Positions 53,241 to 61,472 are shown, counted from the stretch's first letter. The stretch is 64,000 nt of DNA from Tindallia sp. MSAO_Bac2 (GCA_003838145.1 QYZZ01000057.1:1-64000); one strand, 5' to 3'. Program-made: numbers and translations. Notes: generated by a model from the sequence alone, not told the origin.

Positions 53241-54449
53241 TTACTGAACTGCAGCTTCTTCCATGGTTGTTTCTTTACGGAAAGGCGGGCGCTGCTTATA
53301 TGTTAATGCACGCCACAACCATTCCATGGGGCCAAAATGATATTTAGAGAGCCACCAGGTACTGAAGGGAATTTGGGTCAGATAAACTGCAATGGTTATG
53401 CCCCATAACCCTGCTGCCCCAACCCGTTCATAAAGACCCAGTCCATATCCGTTAAACAGAAGGGCCCCAATCACCGAATGCATCAAATAGTTTGTCAGCG
53501 CCATGCGCCCCACATTTGCAATGGGCTTTAATCGTCTGGCACCATCCTTTTTAAGACGAAACAGGCATAGTCCGCTGACGTAGGCCGCTCCCAGCACCGG
53601 GGCGCCAATGATCCAAAAGAAGCTGGAAATCCACGCTGATTCTGCAAAAAGAATGTAGGCACCATTGAGAGATATTCCGAATACCAGACCCCAGATGAAT
53701 ATTTTTCTAAACACATCGTAATGATGCTCTAATTTTTGAAATACTTTCATACGACCTGCCAGAAGCCCCAGCAGGAATAAAGCCATAATAGTGCCACCCT
53801 GAACAAGTAACATTGATAGAAACGCTATTATGGAAGCACCTGCCTGAAATAATGAAACCTGTAAGAAAGAACCTTCATTGTATATTTCTCTTGCCATTTC
53901 AATGATATTAATTCCTTCCGGCGCTTCGCCTCCACCAGCAAGGGGACCTCCAACCAACCCCAGAACAGCAAAATTTAACAGAAGGAAAATGGCAGCCCAT
54001 ATCACTAATGTGCGATTGCTTCGTTTTCGAAATGCCAGCAGTAAGAACCCTAAAATTGCGTAAATCCGAAGGATATCACCAATAAAAAAGAATACGGCAT
54101 GGATAATCCCCAGAATAAACAACACAATGAGCCGACGGGGATAAAAAGATCTTAGTTTCTGACGTTTTTCCTCTGCCCTCATCATTTGCACCGAAAAACC
54201 AAAACCAAACAGAAATGAAAAAATAACATAAAATTTACCCGTAGCTAAAAAATCAACCATGAAACCCGCCAGTTCATCATACCAGGGAACGCTTGGTGCA
54301 ACATAGCCAGGAAGCCATACCGGGCCGGCCATGCCTGCAATGTTCACTACAAGAATTCCAAAAATGGCAAAACCACGTAAGATATCGAGTATATCCATGC
54401 GTTCCGAACTTTTCGCCGGGCTAATTAATTGATTTTGCTGATTTGTCAT
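53241..54449 (-). CDS. DUF418 family multi-pass membrane protein (YeiB-like)
   Basis: This 402-residue protein has about ten hydrophobic helices. The N-terminal 'ERMDILDILRGFAIFGILVVNI' and C-terminal 'LTNYLMHSVIGALLFNGYGLGLYERVG' and 'HFGPMEWLWRALTY' motifs mark DUF418. The family resembles acyltransferase-3-type membrane enzymes in overall shape but has no proven reaction. It is the likely first gene before the exporter operon; the intergenic region upstream holds a strong palindrome. Confidence 0.88.
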   Translation of the reverse strand: MTNQQNQLISPAKSSERMDILDILRGFAIFGILVVNIAGMAGPVWLPGYVAPSVPWYDELAGFMVDFLATGKFYVIFSFLFGFGFSVQMMRAEEKRQKLRSFYPRRLIVLFILGIIHAVFFFIGDILRIYAILGFLLLAFRKRSNRTLVIWAAIFLLLNFAVLGLVGGPLAGGGEAPEGINIIEMAREIYNEGSFLQVSLFQAGASIIAFLSMLLVQGGTIMALFLLGLLAGRMKVFQKLEHHYDVFRKIFIWGLVFGISLNGAYILFAESAWISSFFWIIGAPVLGAAYVSGLCLFRLKKDGARRLKPIANVGRMALTNYLMHSVIGALLFNGYGLGLYERVGAAGLWGITIAVYLTQIPFSTWWLSKYHFGPMEWLWRALTYKQRPPFRKETTMEEAAVQ

Positions 54450-54573
54450 TATAAATCTCTCCTTCCAAAAAGTCGATGCAGTAGACGGATTTGATATTAA
54501 TTATGCTTTTTTATATCATTTCTAACTATATTATATTAAAAATTAGCTTGAACACCAGTGATACTCCGCCAAA

Positions 54574-54599
54574 ATAAGCATGACAAATGTCATGCTTAT
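54574..54599. promoter_or_regulatory. 12-bp inverted repeat operator over the -35 region
   Basis: Perfect arms 54574-54585 and 54588-54599 (ATAAGCATGACA/TGTCATGCTTAT) are separated by 2 nt. The repeat covers the -35 of the plus-strand YbjQ promoter and lies 125-150 nt upstream of the divergent DUF418 gene. No T-run follows, so a protein-binding site is more likely than a terminator. Confidence 0.7.
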
Positions 54600-54609
54600 A
54601 GCGTATAAT
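54580..54609 (+). promoter_or_regulatory. Promoter of the YbjQ operon
   Basis: Perfect -10 TATAAT (54604-54609); -35 ATGACA (54580-54585) at 18 nt, or TGACAA at 17 nt, lies within the palindrome. Confidence 0.65.
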
Positions 54610-54682
54610 GAAATTACTCTTCATAACGGCTATCCTAGCGTCACTCCAGTTCGTCAAGATCCAATGGAATAGAGGTGGAAAA

Positions 54683-54910
54683 ATGTCAAAATACCTGGCA
54701 CCTGTTGTGATTTTTATCCTGCTTGCAGGCTGGCTGGGGATCTATGCCTTCGGAATTTTACAGATCCCGGATGTTACTAACTGGATGAAGGGTTTTAAAG
54801 CGGTAGGCCTTATGGTTATTCTTCTTATAGCCGCTATGTTAATGGTGGTTTTAATCCAACGATTTCGGGAATTGAGAGAGGAGAACGAAGATGATTATCG
54901 TAAATACTGA
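54683..54910 (+). CDS. Small membrane protein, 75 aa, ahead of ybjQ-like gene
   Basis: I do not recognise a named family. Two membrane helices (about 5-24 and 38-60) are followed by a charged cytoplasmic tail 'RFRELREENEDDYRKY'. The ATG at 54683 follows AGAGGTGG; an upstream in-frame start at 54608 lies in the promoter -10 and is rejected. It overlaps the next gene by 20 nt, so the two products are probably made together. Confidence 0.8.
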   Translation: MSKYLAPVVIFILLAGWLGIYAFGILQIPDVTNWMKGFKAVGLMVILLIAAMLMVVLIQRFRELREENEDDYRKY

Positions 54911-55205
54911 TTATATCACCGGTAAAAACTTGGAAACCCTGGGACTGGTAAAGGGGTCCATTATCCAGGCAAAGCATGTTGGCAGGGACATTATGAGCGG
55001 CCTTAAAGGACTGGTGGGAGGCGAACTCACTTCCTATTCCGCCATGATGAACGAAGCCCGGGCCATTGCCACCAAGCGCATGGTTGAGGAAGCACAGGCC
55101 ATGGGTGCCGATGGCATCGTTAATGTCCGATATGTATCCGCCGCTGTTATGCAGGGCGCCGCTGAAATTATGGTTTATGGAACTGCTGTCAGATTCAAAA
55201 TCTAA
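54891..55205 (+). CDS. YbjQ/UPF0145 family protein
   Basis: This 104-residue cytoplasmic protein forms the pentameric YbjQ fold ('LGLVKGSIIQAKHVGRDIMSGLKGLVGGELTSYSAMMNEARAIA' and 'GADGIVNVRYVSAAVMQGAAEIMVYGTAV'). The family is called heavy-metal-binding by structure annotation, but a physiological role is unproven. It is translationally coupled to a small membrane protein, which may tether it. Confidence 0.92.
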   Translation: MIIVNTDYITGKNLETLGLVKGSIIQAKHVGRDIMSGLKGLVGGELTSYSAMMNEARAIATKRMVEEAQAMGADGIVNVRYVSAAVMQGAAEIMVYGTAVRFKI

Positions 55206-55258
55206 AAGATTATTACAGTTATTTAAGGTACGCATACAATTTTCCTTATCCAATATAT

Positions 55259-55303
55259 AAGCCATAGTGCGATTAAAATTTATTCGCTCTATGGCTTTAT
55301 TTA
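55259..55303 (+). terminator. Terminator of the YbjQ operon
   Basis: A 9-bp stem AAGCCATAG/CTATGGCTT (55259-55267/55289-55297) with further inner pairing is followed by TATTTAAT, a weak T-rich tail. Confidence 0.65.
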
Positions 55304-55333
55304 ATCCTTTTTCACATCTTTCATTGTCATCTT

Positions 55334-55882
55334 CTATGATTGACGGATTGTATCAACAATGGGTTGTATCGATTCTTTGTTCATAAAGTCAACTGGATTT
55401 TGGATGCATTCCAGAACTCCACGATCTTCTTCTGTCCGCTCTTCTTCCTTTTTGCTTTTAATTTTTGCTGCCAAGGCTTTCATCATCATTTTGTGGGTAA
55501 ATTTTTGTTTTTTATGGTCATAGGCTCCTCGCAATAAGAAGAAATCAGCTTTTTTCTTCATTTCCGCCGTTAGGTTCGCTTCCCGAACTTCATTAATGAA
55601 TTTTTCTACAACAGGCGAAAGGCCCACAGCACAAATGATAATTCGTTTGTCCTTTATTTGATCATACATTTTATGAAAGGTTTTCATACCGTTTATGCCG
55701 GCTGCATAGAGTCCGCCGCCAAAAACAATGACATCATATTTTTTCAGGTCATCGGCTTTTATGCTATCCAGATCAAAACAGTTCCCACCAGTTTCTTCAG
55801 CAATCCACTCGGCATATTGCTTTGTGCTGCCATAAAAACTTTTATACAGTACAACTGCCCGCTTGTTTTCTTTCTTTTCCAT
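55334..55882 (-). CDS. Flavodoxin-domain protein
   Basis: This 182-residue FMN-binding electron-transfer protein has the phosphate loop 'YKSFYGSTKQYAEW', a flavin-stacking region 'VIVFGGGLYAAGINGM' and the strand 'RIIICAVGLSP'. The family (flavodoxin_5/protoporphyrinogen-oxidase-like) often serves quinone or haem-precursor chemistry; here a basic insert 'KALAAKIKSKKEEERTEEDR' precedes the C-end. The ATG at 55882 follows GGGGGA. It lies 29 nt after the FMN-binding membrane protein gene. Confidence 0.9.
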   Translation of the reverse strand: MEKKENKRAVVLYKSFYGSTKQYAEWIAEETGGNCFDLDSIKADDLKKYDVIVFGGGLYAAGINGMKTFHKMYDQIKDKRIIICAVGLSPVVEKFINEVREANLTAEMKKKADFFLLRGAYDHKKQKFTHKMMMKALAAKIKSKKEEERTEEDRGVLECIQNPVDFMNKESIQPIVDTIRQS

Positions 55883-55911
55883 TTTGATTCCCCCACTCAT
55901 GAATTGATCAA

Positions 55912-56295
55912 TTATTTCATTGCATTTTCTATGGCTTTTAAATATGTTTTAGAGGTAACCGTCGCACCGGAAACCACTTCCACTTGTGTGCTTTGGCCTT
56001 CTATTACAGAATCCGTAAGTTCACGAATTGCATCATCCTGCTTTTCACGGGGCTGATCATTAGCAATTATTTCGGAAACTTTCCCGTTTTTAATAATCAC
56101 TTCGACTTCATTATTCCACCTGTAGAACTCAATGGAGCCCAGGTATGAACCGTCTTCTTTTTGGGAAAAATCGATGTCTTCCACCACCAATTCCGCGCCC
56201 TCTTCCAGACCTCTTGTCAGAAAGAACAGACCTGCAGCTGCTAAAAGCACGATGACTGCCGCCGCTACACCAGCAACCTTAAAAACTCTTTTCAT
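55912..56295 (-). CDS. Membrane-anchored FMN-binding domain protein
   Basis: This protein of about 128 residues has one N-terminal helix (about 7-27) with no lipobox, then an extracytoplasmic FMN-binding domain whose 'VEVVSGATVTSK' carries the Thr that receives FMN covalently (from the ApbE transferase) in the Rnf/Nqr/PplA family. It is a likely extracytoplasmic electron carrier. AAAGGAAG precedes the ATG. It is between a MarR gene and a flavodoxin gene. Confidence 0.9.
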   Translation of the reverse strand: MKRVFKVAGVAAAVIVLLAAAGLFFLTRGLEEGAELVVEDIDFSQKEDGSYLGSIEFYRWNNEVEVIIKNGKVSEIIANDQPREKQDDAIRELTDSVIEGQSTQVEVVSGATVTSKTYLKAIENAMK

Positions 56296-56326
56296 CCTCA
56301 ACTTCCTTTCAAAATAGTTTTTTCCT

Positions 56327-56785
56327 TTAAAATTCTTCCACCGCCTGAAACAGTTTTTTAAACAGACTTACGGTCATTTTTACTTCTTCGTCGCTTACAT
56401 TTTTATATAACTTTTCTAAAAACTGATTTTGTTCAGCTTCTTTCCCTTTCCAATAATCCTTGCTTTTTTCTGTTAATTTAAGACGAAGCACCCGTCCGTC
56501 TGACTCGTCTTTTTCAAACACTAAAAACTCTTTTTGCTGAAGCTTCAGAGCCATCTGCTTAACATTTTGATGGGAAGTCCCCATTAATCTTGCCACATCT
56601 CCCAGGGTCGGTCCTTGCCTTTCGTCAAACTGAAGGATCATAACCGTTAAAAACCATTGACGAAGCGTCATATCGTCTTCTGCCAACGTCTGGTCTCCCA
56701 ATGCCTGAAGTCGGTTAGAAAGCAAAAAAATACTTCCAAAAATAAACTTTTTATCATCCAGACTGCTATCTGCTTTTACCTGCAT
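56327..56785 (-). CDS. MarR-family transcription regulator
   Basis: This 152-residue winged-helix protein has dimerisation helices at both ends, recognition helix 'RLMGTSHQNVKQMALKLQQK' and wing 'EKDESDGRVLRLKLTEKSKD'. It has no cysteine, so ligand rather than thiol sensing is expected. The ATG at 56785 has GGAGG 6 nt upstream. It is first in MarR-FMN protein-flavodoxin and very probably represses this operon through the palindrome in front. Confidence 0.92.
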   Translation of the reverse strand: MQVKADSSLDDKKFIFGSIFLLSNRLQALGDQTLAEDDMTLRQWFLTVMILQFDERQGPTLGDVARLMGTSHQNVKQMALKLQQKEFLVFEKDESDGRVLRLKLTEKSKDYWKGKEAEQNQFLEKLYKNVSDEEVKMTVSLFKKLFQAVEEF

Positions 56786-56817
56786 TTTCAACCTCCACTA
56801 AATATGTAATATGTTAC

Positions 56818-56845
56818 CCACTTATGTAATATATTACATAAGTGG
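56818..56845. promoter_or_regulatory. 28-bp perfect palindrome, probable MarR operator
   Basis: Arms CCACTTATGTAATA (56818-56831) and its exact complement (56832-56845) are contiguous. The core TATGTAATATATTAC recurs imperfectly beside it at about 56803-56816 (TATGTAATATGTTAC), giving two binding sites. The palindrome covers the -10 and part of the spacer of the operon promoter, ideal for autorepression. Confidence 0.85.
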
Positions 56846-56856
56846 TGACAAGTCAA
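56828..56856 (-). promoter_or_regulatory. Promoter of MarR-FMN protein-flavodoxin operon
   Basis: -35 TTGACT (56856-56851), a 17-nt spacer and -10 TATATT (56833-56828), the latter inside the palindrome. Confidence 0.78.
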
Positions 56857-56887
56857 GCATTTCTTTAAAATAATTCTAAATTATAAT

Positions 56888-56918
56888 TGCAAAAACTCCC
56901 CCTTCTGCAAGAGGGAGT
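56888..56918 (-). terminator. Terminator of the YhdH-like gene
   Basis: A 10-bp stem ACTCCCTCTT/AAGGGGGAGT read on the minus strand (56918-56909/56904-56895, one G-U) is followed by TTTTTGC. Confidence 0.85.
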
Positions 56919-56948
56919 CTGGCAATACAACGTCTCCAGTTTAACCAA

Positions 56949-57947
56949 CTACGAATGATCGTGCTTTAGAATTGCCCGTCCTGAATGTGAACCTTGCAGC
57001 ATTTCTGACACTTCTTGATCCAAGGCTTCTAATCCAATCGTTTTTATCATGGAATCCAGATTTTCCGGCTTCCAAGAGTCCGAAAGCAGATTCCAAATCT
57101 CTGATCGTAATTCTCTTGGACATTGGACTGAATCAACTCCATATAGCGTAATGCCTCTTAGAATAAATGGATAAACATAACTTTGGAATTTATCCCCACC
57201 TACGTTTCCACAGGTTGTGACAACACCGTTATAAGCTGTGGTTTTCAGGACTGAAGCCAGCATATTGCCACCAACAGTATCAATCACACCGGCCCACCGG
57301 GATTTTAACATAGGTTTCCCTTCTGTATCTTCTACCTCTTCTCTTGGAAGCACCTTCTGAACTCCCAGCTGCATCAGTGCATCTTTCTGAACATCAGCCT
57401 TACCAGTTGTCACAACAACATTATATCCCAATTTCACCAGTATCTTTGATGCAATTGTTGCAACACCCCCTGTACCTCCTGTAACAAGCACTTCTCCAGC
57501 GTCTTTATTCACCGATAGCAGCAACTTATATACGGATAATGCTGCTGTGAAACCTGCTGTCCCGAACATCATGCTTTCTTCCAGCGGTAAATTGGGTGGT
57601 TTTTTCACAGCCCATTCTGCTGGTACTCTGATATATTCTCCAAAGCCTCCATCTGTATTCATTCCCAAATCGTAACCAGTTACAATCACTTCATCTCCTG
57701 CTGAAAATTGTTCTGTCTGGGATTCTTCAACAATTCCAGCAGCATCAATTCCGGGAGTATGAGGATAATTTCGGGTTACACCTTTATTGCCTATACAGGA
57801 CAAAGCATCTTTGTAGTTCAGGGATGAAAAGAGTACTTTTATCAGCAAGTCTCCCTTTGGCAATTCATTTTTTTCCCGCTGAACAATGGATCTGGTAAAA
57901 CTTCCTTCTTCTTCCACAATACGAAAAGCACGAAAAGTTTCACTCAC
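56949..57947 (-). CDS. YhdH/AcuI-family NADPH-dependent reductase (MDR superfamily)
   Basis: This 332-residue medium-chain reductase lacks the structural zinc site. Motifs 'SSLNYKDALSCIGNKGVTRNYPHTPGIDAAG', 'GFGEYIRVPAEWAVKKP' and the nucleotide loop 'VLVTGGTGGVATIASKIL' place it with YhdH/AcuI, which reduces acryloyl-CoA or quinone-like enones. The substrate here is not determined. It is single, and it converges with nothing. Confidence 0.9.
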   Translation of the reverse strand: MSETFRAFRIVEEEGSFTRSIVQREKNELPKGDLLIKVLFSSLNYKDALSCIGNKGVTRNYPHTPGIDAAGIVEESQTEQFSAGDEVIVTGYDLGMNTDGGFGEYIRVPAEWAVKKPPNLPLEESMMFGTAGFTAALSVYKLLLSVNKDAGEVLVTGGTGGVATIASKILVKLGYNVVVTTGKADVQKDALMQLGVQKVLPREEVEDTEGKPMLKSRWAGVIDTVGGNMLASVLKTTAYNGVVTTCGNVGGDKFQSYVYPFILRGITLYGVDSVQCPRELRSEIWNLLSDSWKPENLDSMIKTIGLEALDQEVSEMLQGSHSGRAILKHDHS

Positions 57948-57997
57948 TATTTATCACTCCTTAAATTTTTTCTATGTTATTTATATTGAAAGAAGAA

Positions 57998-58031
57998 AAA
58001 TCATCGTATCCAAAGTCCGATACGATGATTT
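57998..58031 (-). terminator. Terminator of the aminotransferase gene
   Basis: A perfect 13-bp stem (57998-58010/58019-58031) is followed on the minus strand by TTTCTTCTTTC. Confidence 0.85.
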
Positions 58032-58047
58032 CAAATAATATTATATC

Positions 58048-59280
58048 TTAGCTTCCAACTTTCATAGAATATTTTCCTTCATATTGACGCAACAGATTGC
58101 CTAATTTTTCAATTCCCTCACGGATTTTTTCAGGCGGTACCGCTCCAAAGCTGAGACGCATGCAGTTATTTCCTTTTCCATTCCCTTGAGTAAAGAATCC
58201 TTCTCCGGCAACGTACGCTACCTTAACTTCCGGGTTTGTTGATGCTTCGGTTAACATTTTTGTTGTATTTAAGCCTTGCGGTAACTCTGCCCAGGTAAAA
58301 AGTCCACCGTCAGGACTGGTTCGTTTAGTTCCCATCGGGAAGTATCGGTCTATCGACTCCAACATTGCATCTCTTCTAACTTTATGAACGGAACATAGTT
58401 TCCGATGATGTTCGGGATAATGGCCTCTTTTGAAAAATTCAGCACAAATTATCTGTGGCAAAATTGCCGTATGGGAGTTGGTTGCACTCTTTGCATCAGC
58501 CAGCTTTTCCATAATTGTTTCATCGGCCACAAGGTAGCCCAGACGGCTTCCTGGTGAAAATATTTTTGAAAAACTGTTTGCCATTACCACATGACCAGTG
58601 GCATCGAATGCTTTTACCGGTGGAAGCTCCACTCCATTGTATCGAATGTCTCTGTATGGATCATCTTCCAAAACGACAACGTCATACTGGCTTGCCAGCA
58701 GCGCAGCTCTTTTCCTGCGCTCCAGCGAAAGTGTAATTCCAGTAGGATTTTGGAATGTCGGTATCAGATAAATCATTTTAGGATTGTATTTCTTAATTTT
58801 TTCTTCTAAGTCATCCATATTCATACCATTCTCATCCGTTTCCACAGCAATGCATTTTGCCTGGAACATGTCAAATATCTCGACTGAATGGACAAAAGTC
58901 GGTGATTCCACCAGAATTACATCACCCGGATCAATAAATACCTGACACATAAGGTTCATTGCTTCCAAACCTCCAGCCAGTATCATCGTGTTTTCAACAG
59001 TTGTCATGACACCTTTTGGCTCAATCAGATCACTAATAACCACTTCCCGGAGGTCTCTCACACCCATTACAGGACCATAAGACAATGCTTCTACTCCTCG
59101 AGTATCTCTTTGAAGAATATCCTGAGTAATTTCTCTAATTGTTTCAACCGGTAGACATTCTTTCGCAATAGCACCGCCACCAAAAGAAATTACCTCCGGA
59201 TCGTTCATGGCTCCAAAAAGATTTCTAATCACAGCGGCTGATTTTTCCATTGACTTCATACGACTCGCAAATTTTGACAT
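58048..59280 (-). CDS. Class I/II PLP aminotransferase (LysN/ARO8-like)
   Basis: This 410-residue fold-type I enzyme carries the Schiff-base Lys in 'MANSFSKIFSPGSRLGYLV', 'IYLIPTFQNPTGITLSLERR' for the cofactor ring and a C-terminal Arg in 'CMRLSFGAVPPEKIREG'. It belongs to the 2-aminoadipate/aromatic group (no DNA-binding domain, unlike MocR). The substrate is likely an aromatic or branched amino acid. The ATG at 59280 has AAAAGGAG 8 nt upstream. It stands alone under its own promoter. Confidence 0.9.
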   Translation of the reverse strand: MSKFASRMKSMEKSAAVIRNLFGAMNDPEVISFGGGAIAKECLPVETIREITQDILQRDTRGVEALSYGPVMGVRDLREVVISDLIEPKGVMTTVENTMILAGGLEAMNLMCQVFIDPGDVILVESPTFVHSVEIFDMFQAKCIAVETDENGMNMDDLEEKIKKYNPKMIYLIPTFQNPTGITLSLERRKRAALLASQYDVVVLEDDPYRDIRYNGVELPPVKAFDATGHVVMANSFSKIFSPGSRLGYLVADETIMEKLADAKSATNSHTAILPQIICAEFFKRGHYPEHHRKLCSVHKVRRDAMLESIDRYFPMGTKRTSPDGGLFTWAELPQGLNTTKMLTEASTNPEVKVAYVAGEGFFTQGNGKGNNCMRLSFGAVPPEKIREGIEKLGNLLRQYEGKYSMKVGS

Positions 59281-59358
59281 ATTAAAGGCTCCTTTTCCTG
59301 CAGAGCTTCTCATGATTCAGGATTTGATGAGGCTTGTCTGCTTTGTTTATAATCAATG

Positions 59359-59387
59359 ATTCTACATGATATGCTCGAAAATGTCAA
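59359..59387 (-). promoter_or_regulatory. Promoter of the aminotransferase gene
   Basis: Perfect -35 TTGACA (59387-59382), a 17-nt spacer and -10 TAGAAT (59364-59359). Confidence 0.78.
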
Positions 59388-59428
59388 CGGTGAAAAGACA
59401 AATGTCTTTCATGGAGGTATTGTTGCAC

Positions 59429-59466
59429 AAAAAAACTCCCACCAGATTTTAACCTAATGAGAGTTT
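59429..59466 (-). terminator. Terminator of the CBS-domain gene
   Basis: On the minus strand AAAACTC and GAGTTTT arms flank a 20-nt imperfectly paired loop and run into T7. Confidence 0.65.
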
Positions 59467-59475
59467 TATAAGTTT

Positions 59476-59943
59476 TTACTCTGTCGAAGCCAAGTAATTA
59501 ATCATATCGCCCCGCCCAATCAGACCGCAAAGTTTACCGGATTCATCAACCACCGGTACATGCTTGACTCTTTTTTTCATCAATTTTGCAACTTCATGAC
59601 CCGGAAGCTCCTCTTTTACAGAAACAACCCGTTTAGTCATTATTTTTTCTACAGTAGTCATTGCAAGAAGATCTGCTCCCTGCCGATAATCTGTTCTTTC
59701 ATCAGCGTTATCATAAGGGGATATCCACCCGGAAGAGTCCAGCATTGGAAGCACATGTGTTTTACCGGAATATTCCAACACATCACTTTCAGATAGCATA
59801 CCTACCAGTTTATCGTCCTCATCAATTACCGGTAAAATTCCAATACCCCGGTCGGCAAAAATGCGGACTGCTTCTTTCAAGGTTGTTCCAACTTTTACGC
59901 TTGCAATTTCCGTATTCATAATGTCTTTTGCCAGCACCTTCAT
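59476..59943 (-). CDS. CBS-domain pair protein
   Basis: This 155-residue protein consists of a Bateman module: CBS1 (about 5-60, 'AVRIFADRGIGILPVIDEDDKLVGMLSESDVL') and CBS2 (about 95-150, 'VAKLMKKRVKHVPVVDESGKLCGLIGRGDMI'). Such modules bind adenosyl ligands (AMP, ATP, SAM) and regulate partners. No effector domain is attached and no partner gene is next to it. Confidence 0.92.
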   Translation of the reverse strand: MKVLAKDIMNTEIASVKVGTTLKEAVRIFADRGIGILPVIDEDDKLVGMLSESDVLEYSGKTHVLPMLDSSGWISPYDNADERTDYRQGADLLAMTTVEKIMTKRVVSVKEELPGHEVAKLMKKRVKHVPVVDESGKLCGLIGRGDMINYLASTE

Positions 59944-60063
59944 ATCCTCAACCTTCCTTCCGATTTTCTAATAATTTGCAGAGTCTGCTGAAGAATTGTA
60001 TTGTATACGAAAATACCCTATTTGCTCCACATTATTCAAAATATGTCACTTTACATTACTTTA

Positions 60064-60444
60064 TTAAAAGTCTGGATACTCTACCAGTGGGTCTTTAAAG
60101 TTACGGATGCCACCTTTAGGCTTAATCACATCATCTTTATACCTGGGAATGACGTGAAGGTGCAGGTGAAAAATTGTCTGCCCAGCTGCGTCTCCGTAAT
60201 TAATTCCAATATTATATCCATCAGGCTGGAACTCATCATCTAAAATTTTTTTGCATTGATTCAGCAAATCATACATAGCCAGTATTTCTTCCGGATCTAA
60301 GTCAAATGGTCCCTTTGTATGCCGCTTAGGTATGATTAAAGTATGCCCGTGATTAACAGGAAAAAGATCATATACGGCATAGGCGTATTCATTTTCAAGG
60401 TATTTTGTCTTCTGAACTTCATCACAAAAAGTACAGCTATTCAT
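60064..60444 (-). CDS. HIT-family nucleotide-binding protein
   Basis: This 126-residue protein has the histidine triad 'FHLHLHVIPRY' near 95-103, with 'VNHGHTLIIPKRH' upstream and N-terminal Cys pair C4-x2-C7 (SCTFCDE), a zinc site common in bacterial HIT hydrolases. It likely hydrolyses nucleoside phosphoramidates or dinucleotides. The ATG at 60444 follows GGAGGGG. It lies 20 nt after the aldo/keto reductase, last in a three-gene operon. Confidence 0.92.
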   Translation of the reverse strand: MNSCTFCDEVQKTKYLENEYAYAVYDLFPVNHGHTLIIPKRHTKGPFDLDPEEILAMYDLLNQCKKILDDEFQPDGYNIGINYGDAAGQTIFHLHLHVIPRYKDDVIKPKGGIRNFKDPLVEYPDF

Positions 60445-60464
60445 ATTCTTCCCCTCCAATAGTT

Positions 60465-61472
60465 TTACAGATACGGTTGATAGTCTTCCAGGTTTTTTCG
60501 CAACAATTCTGGTGTATCTAATCCGTACGGACATCGATCTTTGCACTGATTGCAGTGAATACAATCTTCAATCATCAGCATTTTGTTTTTCCATTCCTCT
60601 GTTGTTGTCATAAATCCCGGAGCTCTTCTGAGCAAGAGGGACATGCGAGCACACTGAGGTATATCAATAGCCACAGGGCATGGCAAACAGTAACCACAAG
60701 CTCTGCAAAACTCGCCACTCAGCTCTTCCTTATCCTGCTCAATAATATTTTTAAAGGAAACACTCATTTCCGGCGGGTTTTCATGATAGTGAATAAATTC
60801 ATCCAGTTCTGCTTCCTGCTGGATCCCCCATATTGGCAGAACGTGGTGAAATTGACTGATAAAAGCGTATGCAGCTGCTGAGTGATGAATTAACCCTCCC
60901 GCCAATGCTTTCATTGCTATAAATCCAACTTTTTTTTCACGACAACGATTCACCAGGTCCATTTCCCGTTGGTCTGCCAGATAACTGAATGGATACTGAA
61001 GCGTATCGTAAAGACTGGATTCTACCGCTTCCTGAGCTACAGACAACCGATGATTTGTAATGCCAATATAACGAATTTTGCCTTGAGACTGGGCTTTTTG
61101 CATAGCTTCATATAGTCCACTGCCGTCATCCGGCATCGGGCAAAAACTCGGTGTGTGGAATTGATATAAATCAATATAGTCAGTTTGTAGATTTGAAAGG
61201 CTTGTTTCCAGATCCTCCCAAAATTCCGCAGGTGTTTTCGCTTTTGTTTTACTGGCAATTATTATTTTCTCACGGACATCCCCTAAGGCTCTGGCAATCT
61301 TTTCTTCACTATTGCTGTATACTCTGGCAGTATCATAAAAATCGACACCTTGGTTATAGGCTTTTTTAAGCAAATGGTCCGATTCATCGTCGGTGATTCT
61401 CTGAATCGGCAGAGCGCCAAATCCGTTTTTGTTAACCTTTATATCAGTTCTTCCAAGGGTAACAGTTTTCAT
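60465..61472 (-). CDS. Aldo/keto reductase with 4Fe-4S cluster domain
   Basis: This 335-residue protein has an NADPH-dependent barrel (about 1-255; catalytic Asp and Tyr in 'VDFYDTARVYSNSEEKIARAL', 'YIDLYQFH') followed by a ferredoxin-like tail with 'CRACGYCLPCPVAIDIPQC' and 'CIHCNQCKDRCPYGLD', the cysteines for two clusters. These fused enzymes occur mainly in anaerobes and couple ferredoxin-type electrons to carbonyl reduction. The start ATG overlaps the hydrolase stop (ATGA). Confidence 0.93.
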   Translation of the reverse strand: MKTVTLGRTDIKVNKNGFGALPIQRITDDESDHLLKKAYNQGVDFYDTARVYSNSEEKIARALGDVREKIIIASKTKAKTPAEFWEDLETSLSNLQTDYIDLYQFHTPSFCPMPDDGSGLYEAMQKAQSQGKIRYIGITNHRLSVAQEAVESSLYDTLQYPFSYLADQREMDLVNRCREKKVGFIAMKALAGGLIHHSAAAYAFISQFHHVLPIWGIQQEAELDEFIHYHENPPEMSVSFKNIIEQDKEELSGEFCRACGYCLPCPVAIDIPQCARMSLLLRRAPGFMTTTEEWKNKMLMIEDCIHCNQCKDRCPYGLDTPELLRKNLEDYQPYL

